A stretch of DNA of 64,000 nucleotides from Planctomycetaceae bacterium (GCA_021732975.1 JAKFWC010000021.1:124001-188000); one strand, 5' to 3'. Shown: positions 51,610 through 59,603, counted from the stretch's first letter. The notes: generated from the sequence alone by a model not told the origin. Made by a program: numbers and translations.

Positions 51610-51722
51610 TTGTGCGCGGGTCTCCCGACCCCGCACTCTGTGGACCGCAGGTCTCCCTGGCTTCAATTCACGGAAGAGACCTACGGTCGTAGGAAGTGCG
51701 GGGTCGGGAGACCCGCGCACAA
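51610..51722. repeat. Long two-tier inverted repeat, second copy
   Basis: Outer arms 51610-51637 and 51695-51722 are perfectly complementary over 28 bases (TTGTGCGCGGGTCTCCCGAC...). An inner pair around GACCGCAGGTCTC / GAGACCTACGGTC follows. The left flank CTCACCGT is shared with the copy at 48776-48875, and the stem sequence differs by C for T. It starts 13 bases after the PSCyt1 stop codon. Confidence 0.87.
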
Positions 51723-51916
51723 CGCGGTTGCGGCTCGAAAAGTCCGCAGAATCGTTACGACTGCACTAGAACGTGCAGAGTGTCGGGCGAAATCGCGACG
51801 CCGTCTGCTGCGTTCCGGCAACGCGCTCTACGCTAGAGCGTGGTGATCGCAACCCGTGGCGTCTCTTCGTGGGCAGTTCGACATCAAGTCTGGACTCCCT
51901 TGCTGACGCTGCGGGC

Positions 51917-51925
51917 TGGTATAGT
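51917..51925 (+). promoter_or_regulatory. Possible extended -10 promoter (TGGTATAGT)
   Basis: TGG-TATAGT at 51917-51925 matches the TGn-TATAAT extended -10 pattern at five of six core positions. Transcription would start about 51932, some 23 bases before the ATG of the GT-C-like gene. A good -35 at the right distance is not seen, as is allowed for extended -10 promoters. Weak support. Confidence 0.3.
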
Positions 51926-51954
51926 GTAATTGAGTGCTGACGAAAGATGCAGGC

Positions 51955-53547
51955 ATGAGCAGCACGCTGCTGGAACAGCCGCCGGTTAAGACGTCCCCGG
52001 AAGTGGAACACGAAGGTCATCAGATTGATCTGTCGCTGCTCGAAGACCGCGTACCCGATCAGTGGAAATCGACCCGCCGGTTGACCGCTTGCGTAGTCGT
52101 CCTCGGCATCATTTTTTTCTACTGCTGCCTGAAACCGCTCTGGCACACCGACCTGTGGGGGCATTTGTCGTACGGCAAGTTGATTGCCACATCGCGAACG
52201 CTGCCGACGACGGAACCGTTGATGCCCCTCGCGAAGGGCGTCCCAATGGTGGACTCCGCGTGGTTGAGTCAACTGCTGGGTTACTGGACCATTTCGTCGC
52301 TCGGTTTCGCCGGGATGCAAGGATTGTCGGCGTTGGGCATCACCGCGTGTGCTGCGTTGTTGCTGCATCGTGCGCTGATGCAAACCCGCAGCCTCTTCTT
52401 TGCTATGACCGCGATGGCGGTGTTTTTGTGGCTCGACTGGGCGCCGCTGATCGTCGTCCGCCCGCAACTCGCCGGTCTCATCTGCTTTCTCATCTTGCTG
52501 AACCGGACGACCAGTCGGCATCCCCGCTCATCCGATTGGCTGCTGATCCCGTTGTTGCACGCGCTCTGGGCGAATCTGCATGGATCGTTCTTCATCGGCA
52601 TCTGCTGGCTCGGGGCGATGGCGGTCGGTCGCACAATCGATCTGGTCCGCCGTACGGGAACATGGCGGAGTTTGACACACGACCAAACGCTGCGACGCCA
52701 AGTGCTTTGGTGCGAACTTGCGGCCGTCGCGGCCCTCCTGAATCCGTATGGCATCGGTCTCTACGGAGAAGTACTTGCGTTCGGACAACAAAGCAATTTG
52801 ATGTCGCTCACGGAATGGCAAGTGCTCGATGTTCGCAGCATGCATGGCACGATCTTTATTGCCACGATTGTGCTCCTGGCTTGGCTTTATCGAATCACGC
52901 CCCGCCGGGTAGCCAGTTGGGAAGTGTTAACGCTGGTGGGATTGTCAGTGGCCAGTCTGTGGAGCGCTCGCTTCATGGTCTGGTGGGCACCGGTGGCGGC
53001 TCTACTTCTGGCGACACACGCCCGGGCCTCGATGCACCGTTGGATGCCGTGGCAGGCCGATCTCGCACCGTCGCCGCGGACCGGCAAATGGTCGCTGGTG
53101 TCGATGGGATTGGCATGGATCTTCTTCGCTTACAGTCCGATCGGCATGCGCGTGATGCATCATCGTGAACTCACGGCCGAACGGGCGCTGTCAAGTTTCA
53201 CCCCCATTGCCGCAGTCAATTACTTGAAAGAACATCCGCCGCAGGGACAGGTCTTCAACACCTACGAATGGGGCGATTATCTGCAATGGGCCGGACCGGA
53301 TGGCGTGCAGGTTTTCGTGAATTCGCACGCGCATCTGGTCCCGCGCGACGTATGGCTGCACTACCTGTCAGTTATCGAAGAAGCGGACGGCTGGGCCGAC
53401 ATTCTTGACCGGTATGGTGTGAACGTGATTCTGCTCGATCACCTCAACCGCAGCGGCCTCATCCGGAAATTGAAAGACGACACGAAATGGAAGATCGGCT
53501 ACGACGACAAGCTCGCCATCGTCTTCGTCCGCCGCAAACCCATCTAA
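51955..53547 (+). CDS. Multi-pass membrane protein, GT-C glycosyltransferase-like
   Basis: A 530-residue protein from ATG at 51955 with about nine to ten membrane helices (first near residue 43-60, VVVLGIIFFYCCLKPLW). The pattern of a first luminal loop with HTDLWGHLSYGKLIA, then VDSAWLSQLLGYW, VVRPQLAGLICFLILL, HALWANLHGSFFIG, NPYGIGLYGE and the soluble C-terminal end VFNTYEWGDYLQW resembles GT-C-fold oligosaccharyltransferase-like proteins seen in Planctomycetota. D-x-W near the first loop may be the catalytic Asp. The substrate is unknown. It probably shares a transcript with the next gene, 61 bases on. Confidence 0.75.
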   Translation: MSSTLLEQPPVKTSPEVEHEGHQIDLSLLEDRVPDQWKSTRRLTACVVVLGIIFFYCCLKPLWHTDLWGHLSYGKLIATSRTLPTTEPLMPLAKGVPMVDSAWLSQLLGYWTISSLGFAGMQGLSALGITACAALLLHRALMQTRSLFFAMTAMAVFLWLDWAPLIVVRPQLAGLICFLILLNRTTSRHPRSSDWLLIPLLHALWANLHGSFFIGICWLGAMAVGRTIDLVRRTGTWRSLTHDQTLRRQVLWCELAAVAALLNPYGIGLYGEVLAFGQQSNLMSLTEWQVLDVRSMHGTIFIATIVLLAWLYRITPRRVASWEVLTLVGLSVASLWSARFMVWWAPVAALLLATHARASMHRWMPWQADLAPSPRTGKWSLVSMGLAWIFFAYSPIGMRVMHHRELTAERALSSFTPIAAVNYLKEHPPQGQVFNTYEWGDYLQWAGPDGVQVFVNSHAHLVPRDVWLHYLSVIEEADGWADILDRYGVNVILLDHLNRSGLIRKLKDDTKWKIGYDDKLAIVFVRRKPI

Positions 53548-53562
53548 AATGAACTCTCGAAG

Positions 53563-53584
53563 CCCAGCCATTGCAATGGCTGGG
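53563..53584. repeat. Perfect 22-base palindrome CCCAGCCATTG...
   Basis: CCCAGCCATTG followed directly by its complement CAATGGCTGGG, with flanks CGAAG and AAGTTC as in the 33-base elements. It starts 16 bases after the GT-C-like stop and precedes the next gene's start by 24 bases. Confidence 0.75.
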
Positions 53585-53607
53585 AAGTTCTCTATCCCGA
53601 GATTCCC

Positions 53608-54867
53608 ATGACCCAACGATCGATTCCCACGAGCGCCGTGTGGGGCGCCCAACTCCTCGCGATCGGCGCTTTCGCGGCGTCATTTGCGTTAGCGACCCCC
53701 GTCGAGAAAAAAATCCTGCTGCACGAATTCACCGGGCAGAGTGCTGCCGAAACGGTGGTCGTGCCGCGCGATAAACCGCTCATCATCGAGCCGTTGTACA
53801 ACGATCCGGAAGTCGTCAGCGATGAGGAACTCGCGCAGGTGCTCGCACAGGTGGTGCCGCGGTTCTCAAAGAAACAGTTGAAGCCGAATTATGTCGAACA
53901 TGCCTTGCGCACGTGGTGGCTGAAAGCGAAGTTCACCGACCCGACGGTAATGTCGGGTGAACAGATGAAAGACTATCTCGTCGATCACGGTCAGTATCTC
54001 GCCTCGTGGGGCGATGAAGTCGAGCCGCTGCTACAGGAACGCTCAGATGGCGTCGCCATTCGCTGGGGCAAGGAAACGTGCGCATCGGTCCATCACGATC
54101 ATTGGCTGGCATGTCTGACCGAAGCCGGGATGACATTGCAGGAACCGGTCTTCACTCCCAACCGCCGGGACCGCAATGCCAACGATGTCTTACAGGAAGC
54201 GATCCGCGATTTCCGTCTCGATGAAGTTGAAACCGAATGGTCTTCCCTCGCGTTCGGATTGTGGCTCGCCCCACAGAAATCGTGGCGAAACCGCTCCGGC
54301 CGCGAATTGTCGTTCGACTTGATGGTCGACCGTCTGATCCGCGGCGACAAGAAACTCGGTGTCTGCGCGGGAACCCACCGCGTCTATTCATTGATGGCCC
54401 TCATCCGGCTCGATGACGAATACCACATTCTGTCACCGGAAGGGCGACAGGCCGCGTGGAGTCACTTGGAAAAGGTGCGCGATCTCATCGCCGTCAGCCA
54501 ATTCCCAGATGGTCACTGGCCATCCAACTGGCCCGACGGGGCGGAAGCCGTGACGAAACCGGTTGACGAAGAACTTTTCAAGAAGGTGATCGCCACGGGG
54601 CATCATCTCGAATGGCTGGCGATTGCCCCGCCGGAACTGCATCCCCCGCGCGACCGCATACTGAAGGCCGCCCGGTGGGTCATCAAAACGACGGTTGCGC
54701 AAACCCAGTCCGACATCGGTCAGCGGTACACGTTTTTCAGCCACGTCGGCAACGCACTGGCCTTGTGGCGGAAGACGCACCCCGCGGACTTCTGGATGCA
54801 GTGGGAAGCGGACCATCCGGGCTGGTTGGATACACCGGCGGATGCGACCGCGGTATTGAATCAATAG
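53608..54867 (+). CDS. Membrane-anchored protein of unknown function (possible alpha-toroid)
   Basis: A 419-residue protein. Residues about 10-30 form one membrane helix or uncleaved signal (AQLLAIGAFAASFALA). The rest is helical and Trp-rich: YVEHALRTWWLKAKF, HHDHWLACLTEAGM, SSLAFGLWLAPQKSW, GVCAGTHRVYSLMALIRL, QFPDGHWPSNW (about residues 297-307) and GHHLEWLAIAPPEL. Repeated helical pairs with Trp and QxPDGxW-like turns recall terpenoid-cyclase/prenyltransferase toroids, but no DxDD or DCTAE motif is seen, so no catalysis is claimed. It follows the GT-C-like gene and may work with it. Confidence 0.7.
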   Translation: MTQRSIPTSAVWGAQLLAIGAFAASFALATPVEKKILLHEFTGQSAAETVVVPRDKPLIIEPLYNDPEVVSDEELAQVLAQVVPRFSKKQLKPNYVEHALRTWWLKAKFTDPTVMSGEQMKDYLVDHGQYLASWGDEVEPLLQERSDGVAIRWGKETCASVHHDHWLACLTEAGMTLQEPVFTPNRRDRNANDVLQEAIRDFRLDEVETEWSSLAFGLWLAPQKSWRNRSGRELSFDLMVDRLIRGDKKLGVCAGTHRVYSLMALIRLDDEYHILSPEGRQAAWSHLEKVRDLIAVSQFPDGHWPSNWPDGAEAVTKPVDEELFKKVIATGHHLEWLAIAPPELHPPRDRILKAARWVIKTTVAQTQSDIGQRYTFFSHVGNALALWRKTHPADFWMQWEADHPGWLDTPADATAVLNQ

Positions 54868-54881
54868 TCCACTTAACCCCC

Positions 54882-54953
54882 CGTTGTCCGCAACAGGGGC
54901 ATTGTACCGCGGTGAAACGAAGAGCCCCCGGTTGAAGACAACCGGGGGCTAAA
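54882..54953. repeat. Composite tetraloop palindrome
   Basis: Hairpin 1 is CCCCCGTTG-TCCG-CAACAGGGG (one flaw); hairpin 2 is AGCCCCCGGTTG-AAGA-CAACCGGGGGCT at 54923-54950. TTAACCCCC at the left end and GGGGGCTAA at the right end are nearly complementary, as at 21062-21138. It lies between convergent genes; the right side is followed by TGTTTTC. Confidence 0.78.
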
Positions 54954-54982
54954 TGTTTTCATGCACATCGTGCGATAGAAAT

Positions 54983-55531
54983 TTACTTCATGAAGAAGTC
55001 GCTCGGGCCGCGGAAGGTGTAGTACGGGTACTGCACCATCGCCGGGGGTTGTACGGCCGGCGGATAGACCTGGTTTTCCGGCCACTTGTATTGATAGGTG
55101 GCGATATTCTTCGGGCAGCCGTGGCCGCAGTGCTTGCAGCCCGAGGGTGGGCAGGCATTGCCGTTCTGGCAATACGGGCAACCGTCACCACCATGCATGT
55201 GTCCGTCGTGTCCACCGACCTTGTAAGCGCGTTTGCCCTGGTCGGTGTAATAGCCTTCCGGTCCCGAGTAGTAACCCCCTTCGTAGCCGAAGTTGTTATT
55301 CCGGAAACCGGGGTACGTCTTGAAGTCGGATTTCGGCTTATTTTTGAATTCGCCGTAACCGGGGGCCGAGCCGATGATCGGGCCAAATGTTTCCGGTCCC
55401 ACAGGGACAGGGCCGGCCGCGGGCACGTCCGGGTTCTGACCGCGGACCATTGGTCCCGTTTGGGCACAGCCCATGCCCGTAGTGATCAGGGCCAGCAACG
55501 CGGCCACTCCCCAACTCATTCTGCCATTCAT
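54983..55531 (-). CDS. Cys- and Gly/Tyr-rich small lipoprotein
   Basis: A 182-residue protein from ATG at 55531 (AAGGA six bases upstream). The signal LLALITTGMGC ends at a lipobox Cys (residue 22). The mature part is rich in Gly, Pro, Tyr and Asn (NNNFGYEGGYYSGPEGYYTDQG), then a His/Cys cluster: HDGHMHGGDGCPYC, ACPPSGCKHCGHGC. This may bind metal or be disulfide-linked. The end is Tyr/Pro-rich. Family unknown; it might be an outer-membrane surface protein. It is convergent with the unknown anchored gene and divergent from the isomerase. Confidence 0.72.
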   Translation of the reverse strand: MNGRMSWGVAALLALITTGMGCAQTGPMVRGQNPDVPAAGPVPVGPETFGPIIGSAPGYGEFKNKPKSDFKTYPGFRNNNFGYEGGYYSGPEGYYTDQGKRAYKVGGHDGHMHGGDGCPYCQNGNACPPSGCKHCGHGCPKNIATYQYKWPENQVYPPAVQPPAMVQYPYYTFRGPSDFFMK

Positions 55532-55810
55532 AAGGAATCCTTCCTCATTCGGTCCGCCGGAGGGGACTGATCGTGTGATGGGCGCTCGCCGGTTCCGCAC
55601 TTCGTTATCGGCGTTTCCGCCGTCAAAGTACGGAGAATCGTTGTAGATCGGATGATCCTGCTGCGAGGAATCATCGGCAGACGTTGCAGAATTTCTCCAA
55701 TCGGTATAGATTGCCTAGAGCGGAATCTCTGGCAGGGCGACGGGAATCTCGACGTAACTTCCGTCGCAGAAACCTTTTCGTGCAGACGCCGACGCGAAGG
55801 AGTGCAAGGC

Positions 55811-56557
55811 GTGTTTGTGACAGCATCGACTCACTGTTTTGGCGATTGCTCTTTTGAAGAAGCGATCGGACACCTCGGCGATCTCGAATACGACAAAGTC
55901 GAGATCTGGATGGACGAGGCGAGCAATCATCTCAAACCCTCGGAAGTCGCGGGGAATCCCGACCGGTTCATTCAGTTGTACCGCGACATTACCCGCATGA
56001 CGGCGGTCGCGATCCACATCGAAACCGACCCCGGCCACGAGGTGTTCGACGGGATCTGTCGGCTTGCCAAGCTGATGCGGATTACCCAAATCACCTTGCC
56101 TGCGGGGTTGATTGGTACGCCGTTCAACGAAGAAATCGACCGTCTCCGCAGCCGACTGGTGACATCCAATGCCGCAGGCATTCGCCTGTCTTTGAAGACC
56201 AAGACTGGGTATCTCACCGAAGACCCACAGACCGCGGTCGAGTTGTGCCAAGCGGTCCCGGGGTTGGGGCTGACGCTCGACGCCAGCTACTACATCTGCG
56301 GCCGGTTCGCGAATCAGTCGTTCTCGCAGGTCTACCCGTACGTCTATCACGTCCATCTGCGCGATACATCGAAGACTGCGGTCCAAGTGCCGGTGGGCTT
56401 GGGCGAACTCGACTACAGCCGGATCATTGCCCAACTGCGACGCTACAAGAACACGGCCCGCGTCCTGTCGGTCGAGATCCTGCCGGAATTGCTCGACGGC
56501 TCCGACCGCGCGCTCGAAATGCGCAAGATTCGGATGTTGCTGGAATCGCTATTGTAA
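55811..56557 (+). CDS. Sugar phosphate isomerase/epimerase (xylose isomerase-like TIM barrel)
   Basis: A 248-residue TIM-barrel protein from GTG at 55811, with AAGGAG (55796-55801) nine bases upstream. Strand and metal-ligand patterns: FVTASTHCFGDCSFEEAI at the start, KVEIWMD, AVAIHIETD, GLTLDASYYICG, YVYHVHLRDTS and VLSVEILPE near the end, where Glu, Asp, His and Glu form the usual divalent metal site. Substrate unknown; relatives epimerise or isomerise sugars such as inosose or tagaturonate. The open frame before GTG (53 codons) is not typical coding. A hairpin follows as terminator. Confidence 0.82.
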   Translation: MFVTASTHCFGDCSFEEAIGHLGDLEYDKVEIWMDEASNHLKPSEVAGNPDRFIQLYRDITRMTAVAIHIETDPGHEVFDGICRLAKLMRITQITLPAGLIGTPFNEEIDRLRSRLVTSNAAGIRLSLKTKTGYLTEDPQTAVELCQAVPGLGLTLDASYYICGRFANQSFSQVYPYVYHVHLRDTSKTAVQVPVGLGELDYSRIIAQLRRYKNTARVLSVEILPELLDGSDRALEMRKIRMLLESLL

Positions 56558-56589
56558 GCGACGCCTTCAAAGATCGTTGAATCCGTCCA

Positions 56590-56624
56590 CATCCCGGCTG
56601 CTTCTTCGCAGCCGGGATGTTTTC
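56590..56624 (+). terminator. Rho-independent terminator-like hairpin
   Basis: CATCCCGGCTGC-TTCTTC-GCAGCCGGGATG (56590-56619): a perfect 12-base stem with six-base loop, followed by TTTTC. It is 33 bases after the isomerase stop and also 3' of the leftward membrane gene at 56652, so it may serve both. The same CCCGGCTGC arm recurs at 60901-60932 and 61131-61162. Confidence 0.7.
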
Positions 56625-56651
56625 TTTGATAGCGAGACCGTTGGGATTGCG

Positions 56652-57158
56652 CTAATCGGCAAGCGGGCGCTCTGGAATGTGTCGTGGATTTGTTTCCGTC
56701 ACAAACAGCCCGATTGCCGCGATGAGACAAACAACCAGATGCACGCGGTTGATCTCTTTCGACCAGTGATGCAGGGTCACGAACTTGATCGTACGAGGTT
56801 GACCGGGCGGCGTCACCATCGCGGCGAGTGGCGAGTAGATCCAGACGTAATCCGCAGCCATCAATCCACCGGCGAGTAACAACAACACGAGAGCGATCCG
56901 CAGTCCCCGAGTCGCTCGGTTTGCGGACGCTACTACGGTGGCAACGAATGCCAATCCGACGAGGGAAGCCCCGGCCATGTAATACGCGGGAAATCGCAAG
57001 AGGACCAGGTGGTCCTTCACTTCGCTCGTGAATTCCGGCGTGGTGACTTCCCGGATGCCGACGATCACGAAGAGAATCGCGGCGCCGATCCACGCCGCGA
57101 CACAAAACCGCGCGACGGCCAATGCCAATCGAGTCGTAACCGGAACGGATGCTTGCAT
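56652..57158 (-). CDS. Four-helix membrane protein, function unknown
   Basis: A 168-residue protein with four predicted membrane helices: about residues 15-35, 55-78, 86-105 and 140-157. The loop after helix 1 is acidic and helix 3 is Leu-rich (ALVLLLLAGGLMAADYVWIY). The topology and the HHWSKEINRVHL segment recall DUF4149-type proteins, but I cannot assign it firmly. It is convergent with the isomerase gene and divergent from the next small membrane gene. Confidence 0.65.
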   Translation of the reverse strand: MQASVPVTTRLALAVARFCVAAWIGAAILFVIVGIREVTTPEFTSEVKDHLVLLRFPAYYMAGASLVGLAFVATVVASANRATRGLRIALVLLLLAGGLMAADYVWIYSPLAAMVTPPGQPRTIKFVTLHHWSKEINRVHLVVCLIAAIGLFVTETNPRHIPERPLAD

Positions 57159-57303
57159 GATGCCTTTGCTCTCAGAGTGTCACAGCAGAATACCGCATCG
57201 TGATACCCGGACGCGAATCTCCGTGCGGTCTTCCCGTTGACATCCGTACGTCACTCGCCATGATGGAACAAGCTTACTCCCAGAGTAAAGAGGAGCTGTA
57301 ACG

Positions 57304-57735
57304 ATGGGGCGCCGGCGGGCATCTCAAGGAATGTCGATCTTCACGATGACGCTGTTGGTGGGCATCGTGGTGACGTATTTGTTATGGGGCGTTGCTACGG
57401 CGATGTACGATGCCGATCAGGGCAATCGCTGGATGATGCCGGTTCCCGATCAGGACGCGATCCGCAAACGACCGTCACCCATTGCGATTTTCGTGACGGG
57501 AATCGTGGCCTTCGTCTCGAACTCTGTGATGCACATTCCCGCGGTGTTTCAGGTTGTCCGTTTTGTGGTGACAAAACGGACATGGTATCTCATCGTGGTC
57601 ATCCTGGTCGAAGCGATTGTGATTGCGTTCGGTTTTGGCACCGCCCAACTGGAGAAATCGCTCGTCAAGAATCCGGGTTTCAAAACGAAACGCAAACCAC
57701 GGAATATTGCGATCCCCACGCCCACGGACGATTGA
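57304..57735 (+). CDS. Small membrane protein, function unknown
   Basis: A 143-residue protein with three hydrophobic segments: about residues 11-30, 57-78 and 92-112, and a basic C-terminal end (KNPGFKTKRKPRN). AGGAGC lies seven bases before ATG. I do not recognise the family. It is 34 bases upstream of msrA on the same strand, so may be co-transcribed with it. Confidence 0.6.
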   Translation: MGRRRASQGMSIFTMTLLVGIVVTYLLWGVATAMYDADQGNRWMMPVPDQDAIRKRPSPIAIFVTGIVAFVSNSVMHIPAVFQVVRFVVTKRTWYLIVVILVEAIVIAFGFGTAQLEKSLVKNPGFKTKRKPRNIAIPTPTDD

Positions 57736-57769
57736 AGATTCACTTCACGAAAGCAGCAAGCGAAGCATC

Positions 57770-58315
57770 ATGACAGAGCAAAAAAACACCGAACAGGCCA
57801 CGATCGGCGGCGGCTGCTTCTGGTGTCTGGAAGCGGCGTTCGAGTTGTTGCGCGGGGTGCAATCCGTCGTCTCCGGTTACACCGGGGGGACGATGCCGCG
57901 ACCGAACTACGAAAGCGTCTGCACCGGTCGGACGGGGCACGCTGAAGTGATTCAGATCACGTACGATCCGACGGTGATCACGTTCGGCGATCTGCTTGAT
58001 GTCTTCTTCGCGATCCACGATCCCACGACGCTCAATCGTCAGGGAGCCGATGAAGGTACGCAATACCGATCGGTCATCTTCCCGCACAACGCTGCACAAG
58101 AGCAGCAAGCCCGAGAGAAGATCACCGCGTTGGATGCCGAGGGCATCTGGTCGAGCCCGATCGTCACGACCATCGAACCGTTGAAAGAGTTCTTCCCGGC
58201 GGAGGCCTATCACCAAGGGTATTTCCGCGGGAATCCGGGGCAGTCGTATTGCCGCGTGGTGATCTCGCCGAAGGTGGCGAAGTTACGACAGAAGTTCGCG
58301 GAACGGCTGTCTTAG
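57770..58315 (+). CDS. msrA: Peptide methionine sulfoxide reductase MsrA
   Basis: A 181-residue enzyme that reduces methionine S-sulfoxide in proteins or free Met, using thioredoxin. The catalytic motif GGGCFWC is at residues 13-19, with Cys16 as nucleophile, followed by VVSGYTGG, GRTGHAEVIQITYDP, HDPTTLNRQGADEGTQYRS and the end YHQGYFRGNPGQSYC with a likely resolving Cys. ATG at 57770 starts where homologues do; a longer frame upstream belongs to another reading frame of the small membrane gene. The TAG stop and the Ser before it are part of the palindrome at 58311-58336. Confidence 0.96.
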   Translation: MTEQKNTEQATIGGGCFWCLEAAFELLRGVQSVVSGYTGGTMPRPNYESVCTGRTGHAEVIQITYDPTVITFGDLLDVFFAIHDPTTLNRQGADEGTQYRSVIFPHNAAQEQQAREKITALDAEGIWSSPIVTTIEPLKEFFPAEAYHQGYFRGNPGQSYCRVVISPKVAKLRQKFAERLS

Positions 58316-58336
58316 CCCCCGGTCAATGACCGGGGG
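58311..58336. repeat. CTTAGCCCCCGGTCA palindrome carrying the msrA stop
   Basis: CTTAGCCCCCGGTCA-A-TGACCGGGGG. It matches the left half and core of the perfect palindrome at 30804-30838; the right side has lost CTAAG (reads AATGACG). The msrA stop codon TAG at 58313-58315 lies in its left end. Thus two unrelated genes, msrA and the radical SAM gene, end TCT-TAG inside the same repeat. Confidence 0.85.
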
Positions 58337-58387
58337 AATGACGTGTCGATCGACGCGATTTTTGGGATCATGCAAAGCGCAAGCGAA

Positions 58388-59314
58388 CTACGCAACGCGA
58401 TGTCGCGGCGTGCAATCGGCGCTTTGCACGCGGTCGCGGTAGCCGTCGAGATGCTGACGGTACAACCGCTCCATCCCTTCGGAGAACAGCGGCAACCCCA
58501 TGCCCAAAGCGCGACGCACCTTGCGGGTTTGCAGTGAAGTTTCGCCCCGGCCGTAACCGGTCGCGCGGTCCGTCAACGTTTCGCACCCGGCTACCGTCGC
58601 AAACGGCAGCGCGAACTCGTGGGCTAACCGCCGGACGAATTGAACGGGATTCACCCGTTCCGCCCCGGCAATGTGATACGTCCCCGTCAATCCCGATTGC
58701 CACGCCTTCTGCAACACGGCGAGCAGATCGGTCGCCAGAATGGGCGAGGCGTGGCGGACGCAGTCGAGCTGCAAAGGTTGATGATTTTCCAGCGCTTGCA
58801 GCAATTGCTCGAGCCAGCCGTTGTCTTGCGGACTCCAGCCGAAGGCATGCGTGCGGATGATGAGTGCATCTTCGCGCTGGGCGGTGGTCGCGGCTTCAAT
58901 CTGCCGCAGGATTTCGGCTTCGTGACTGCCGCAGAGGCTTTCGCTGTTTTCGGAATGGAACATCCACGGGCCGGTAAAGACGGCATCGGAAGACAGCAGC
59001 GTGAACGGCGCGGGATGATCGGCGAGGGCTTTCAACCACGCTTTCGCCTGAACGAGATCGGGCTCCGTCGGATGATGATCACCCCACCCGGGATTGGCGC
59101 CGGGACCACAATAAACGACGCGATCGGGACCAATGCGGTCGACCAGACGGCGAATGGCCTCGGGATTCGTGCTGCGACAGACTTCGTGGACGTAACCGGG
59201 GGTCGCCAACTCGGTCTTGAGGGCAATCCCGGTGACGGGTTGCAGACCGTTCAAGCTGGCGATCATGTTCGCGCCGACCATGCTGTCGACGCCAATGACA
59301 AGAATCGTGTCCAC
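58388..59314 (-). CDS. RmlD-like NAD(P)-dependent sugar-nucleotide reductase/epimerase
   Basis: A 308-residue Rossmann-fold protein of the short-chain/extended type. The N-terminal dinucleotide site is VIGVDSMVGANMIASL (G-x-x-x-x-x-G-x type). RmlD-like features: LLSSDAVFTGPW near residue 108, TGTYHIAGAERVNPVQFVRRLAHEF, and RALGMGLPLFSEGMERL at the end. No clear Y-x3-K is seen at the usual place; HSENSESLCGSH occupies the region. It probably acts on a nucleotide sugar for envelope glycans. It is 289 bases downstream of hpt on the same strand. Confidence 0.82.
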   Translation of the reverse strand: MDTILVIGVDSMVGANMIASLNGLQPVTGIALKTELATPGYVHEVCRSTNPEAIRRLVDRIGPDRVVYCGPGANPGWGDHHPTEPDLVQAKAWLKALADHPAPFTLLSSDAVFTGPWMFHSENSESLCGSHEAEILRQIEAATTAQREDALIIRTHAFGWSPQDNGWLEQLLQALENHQPLQLDCVRHASPILATDLLAVLQKAWQSGLTGTYHIAGAERVNPVQFVRRLAHEFALPFATVAGCETLTDRATGYGRGETSLQTRKVRRALGMGLPLFSEGMERLYRQHLDGYRDRVQSADCTPRHRVA

Positions 59315-59519
59315 GCGCGTGCCTCCCTGCGTTGCGTGATTTTCGACGAACCGGCCGACAACCGCGGGGCGGGGCCGGTTCTGAACCGCGAGTTATATGT
59401 TGCGACCCGCTCCGCCGCCAACCCCAGTTCGCCGTTCGACGGGGAGAAGAGAAAACGGGATGCTTCATCGAGAACACAGAATGGCACGGGAAAAGGTGAA
59501 GAGAAGGGCGTGTCTCAGT

Positions 59520-59577
59520 CCGGAGCGCAAGCGACGGGAGTCCCTCTGGATGATGACTCCCATCGCTTGCGCTCCGG
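59520..59577. repeat. 23-bp inverted repeat (GGAGCGCAAGCGA core)
   Basis: CCGGAGCGCAAGCGACGGGAGTC (split here: arm 59520-59542) faces its complement at 59555-59577 with one mismatch and a 12-base loop. It lies between hpt (stop 59604) and the RmlD-like gene start (59314), both leftward, so it is immediately 3' of hpt. Confidence 0.78.
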
Positions 59578-59603
59578 GATGCGAAGTTCTCTTTGGATCG
59601 TCT

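Larger units (their letters stand above)
51597..51954. other. Intergenic region after the PSCyt1 gene
   Basis: 358 bases. The first half is the long inverted repeat 51610-51722. The second half is non-coding with a possible extended -10 at 51917-51925, before the GT-C-like gene. The short direct words AACGCGCTCTACGCT and GAACGTGCAGAG seem unstructured. Confidence 0.5.
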
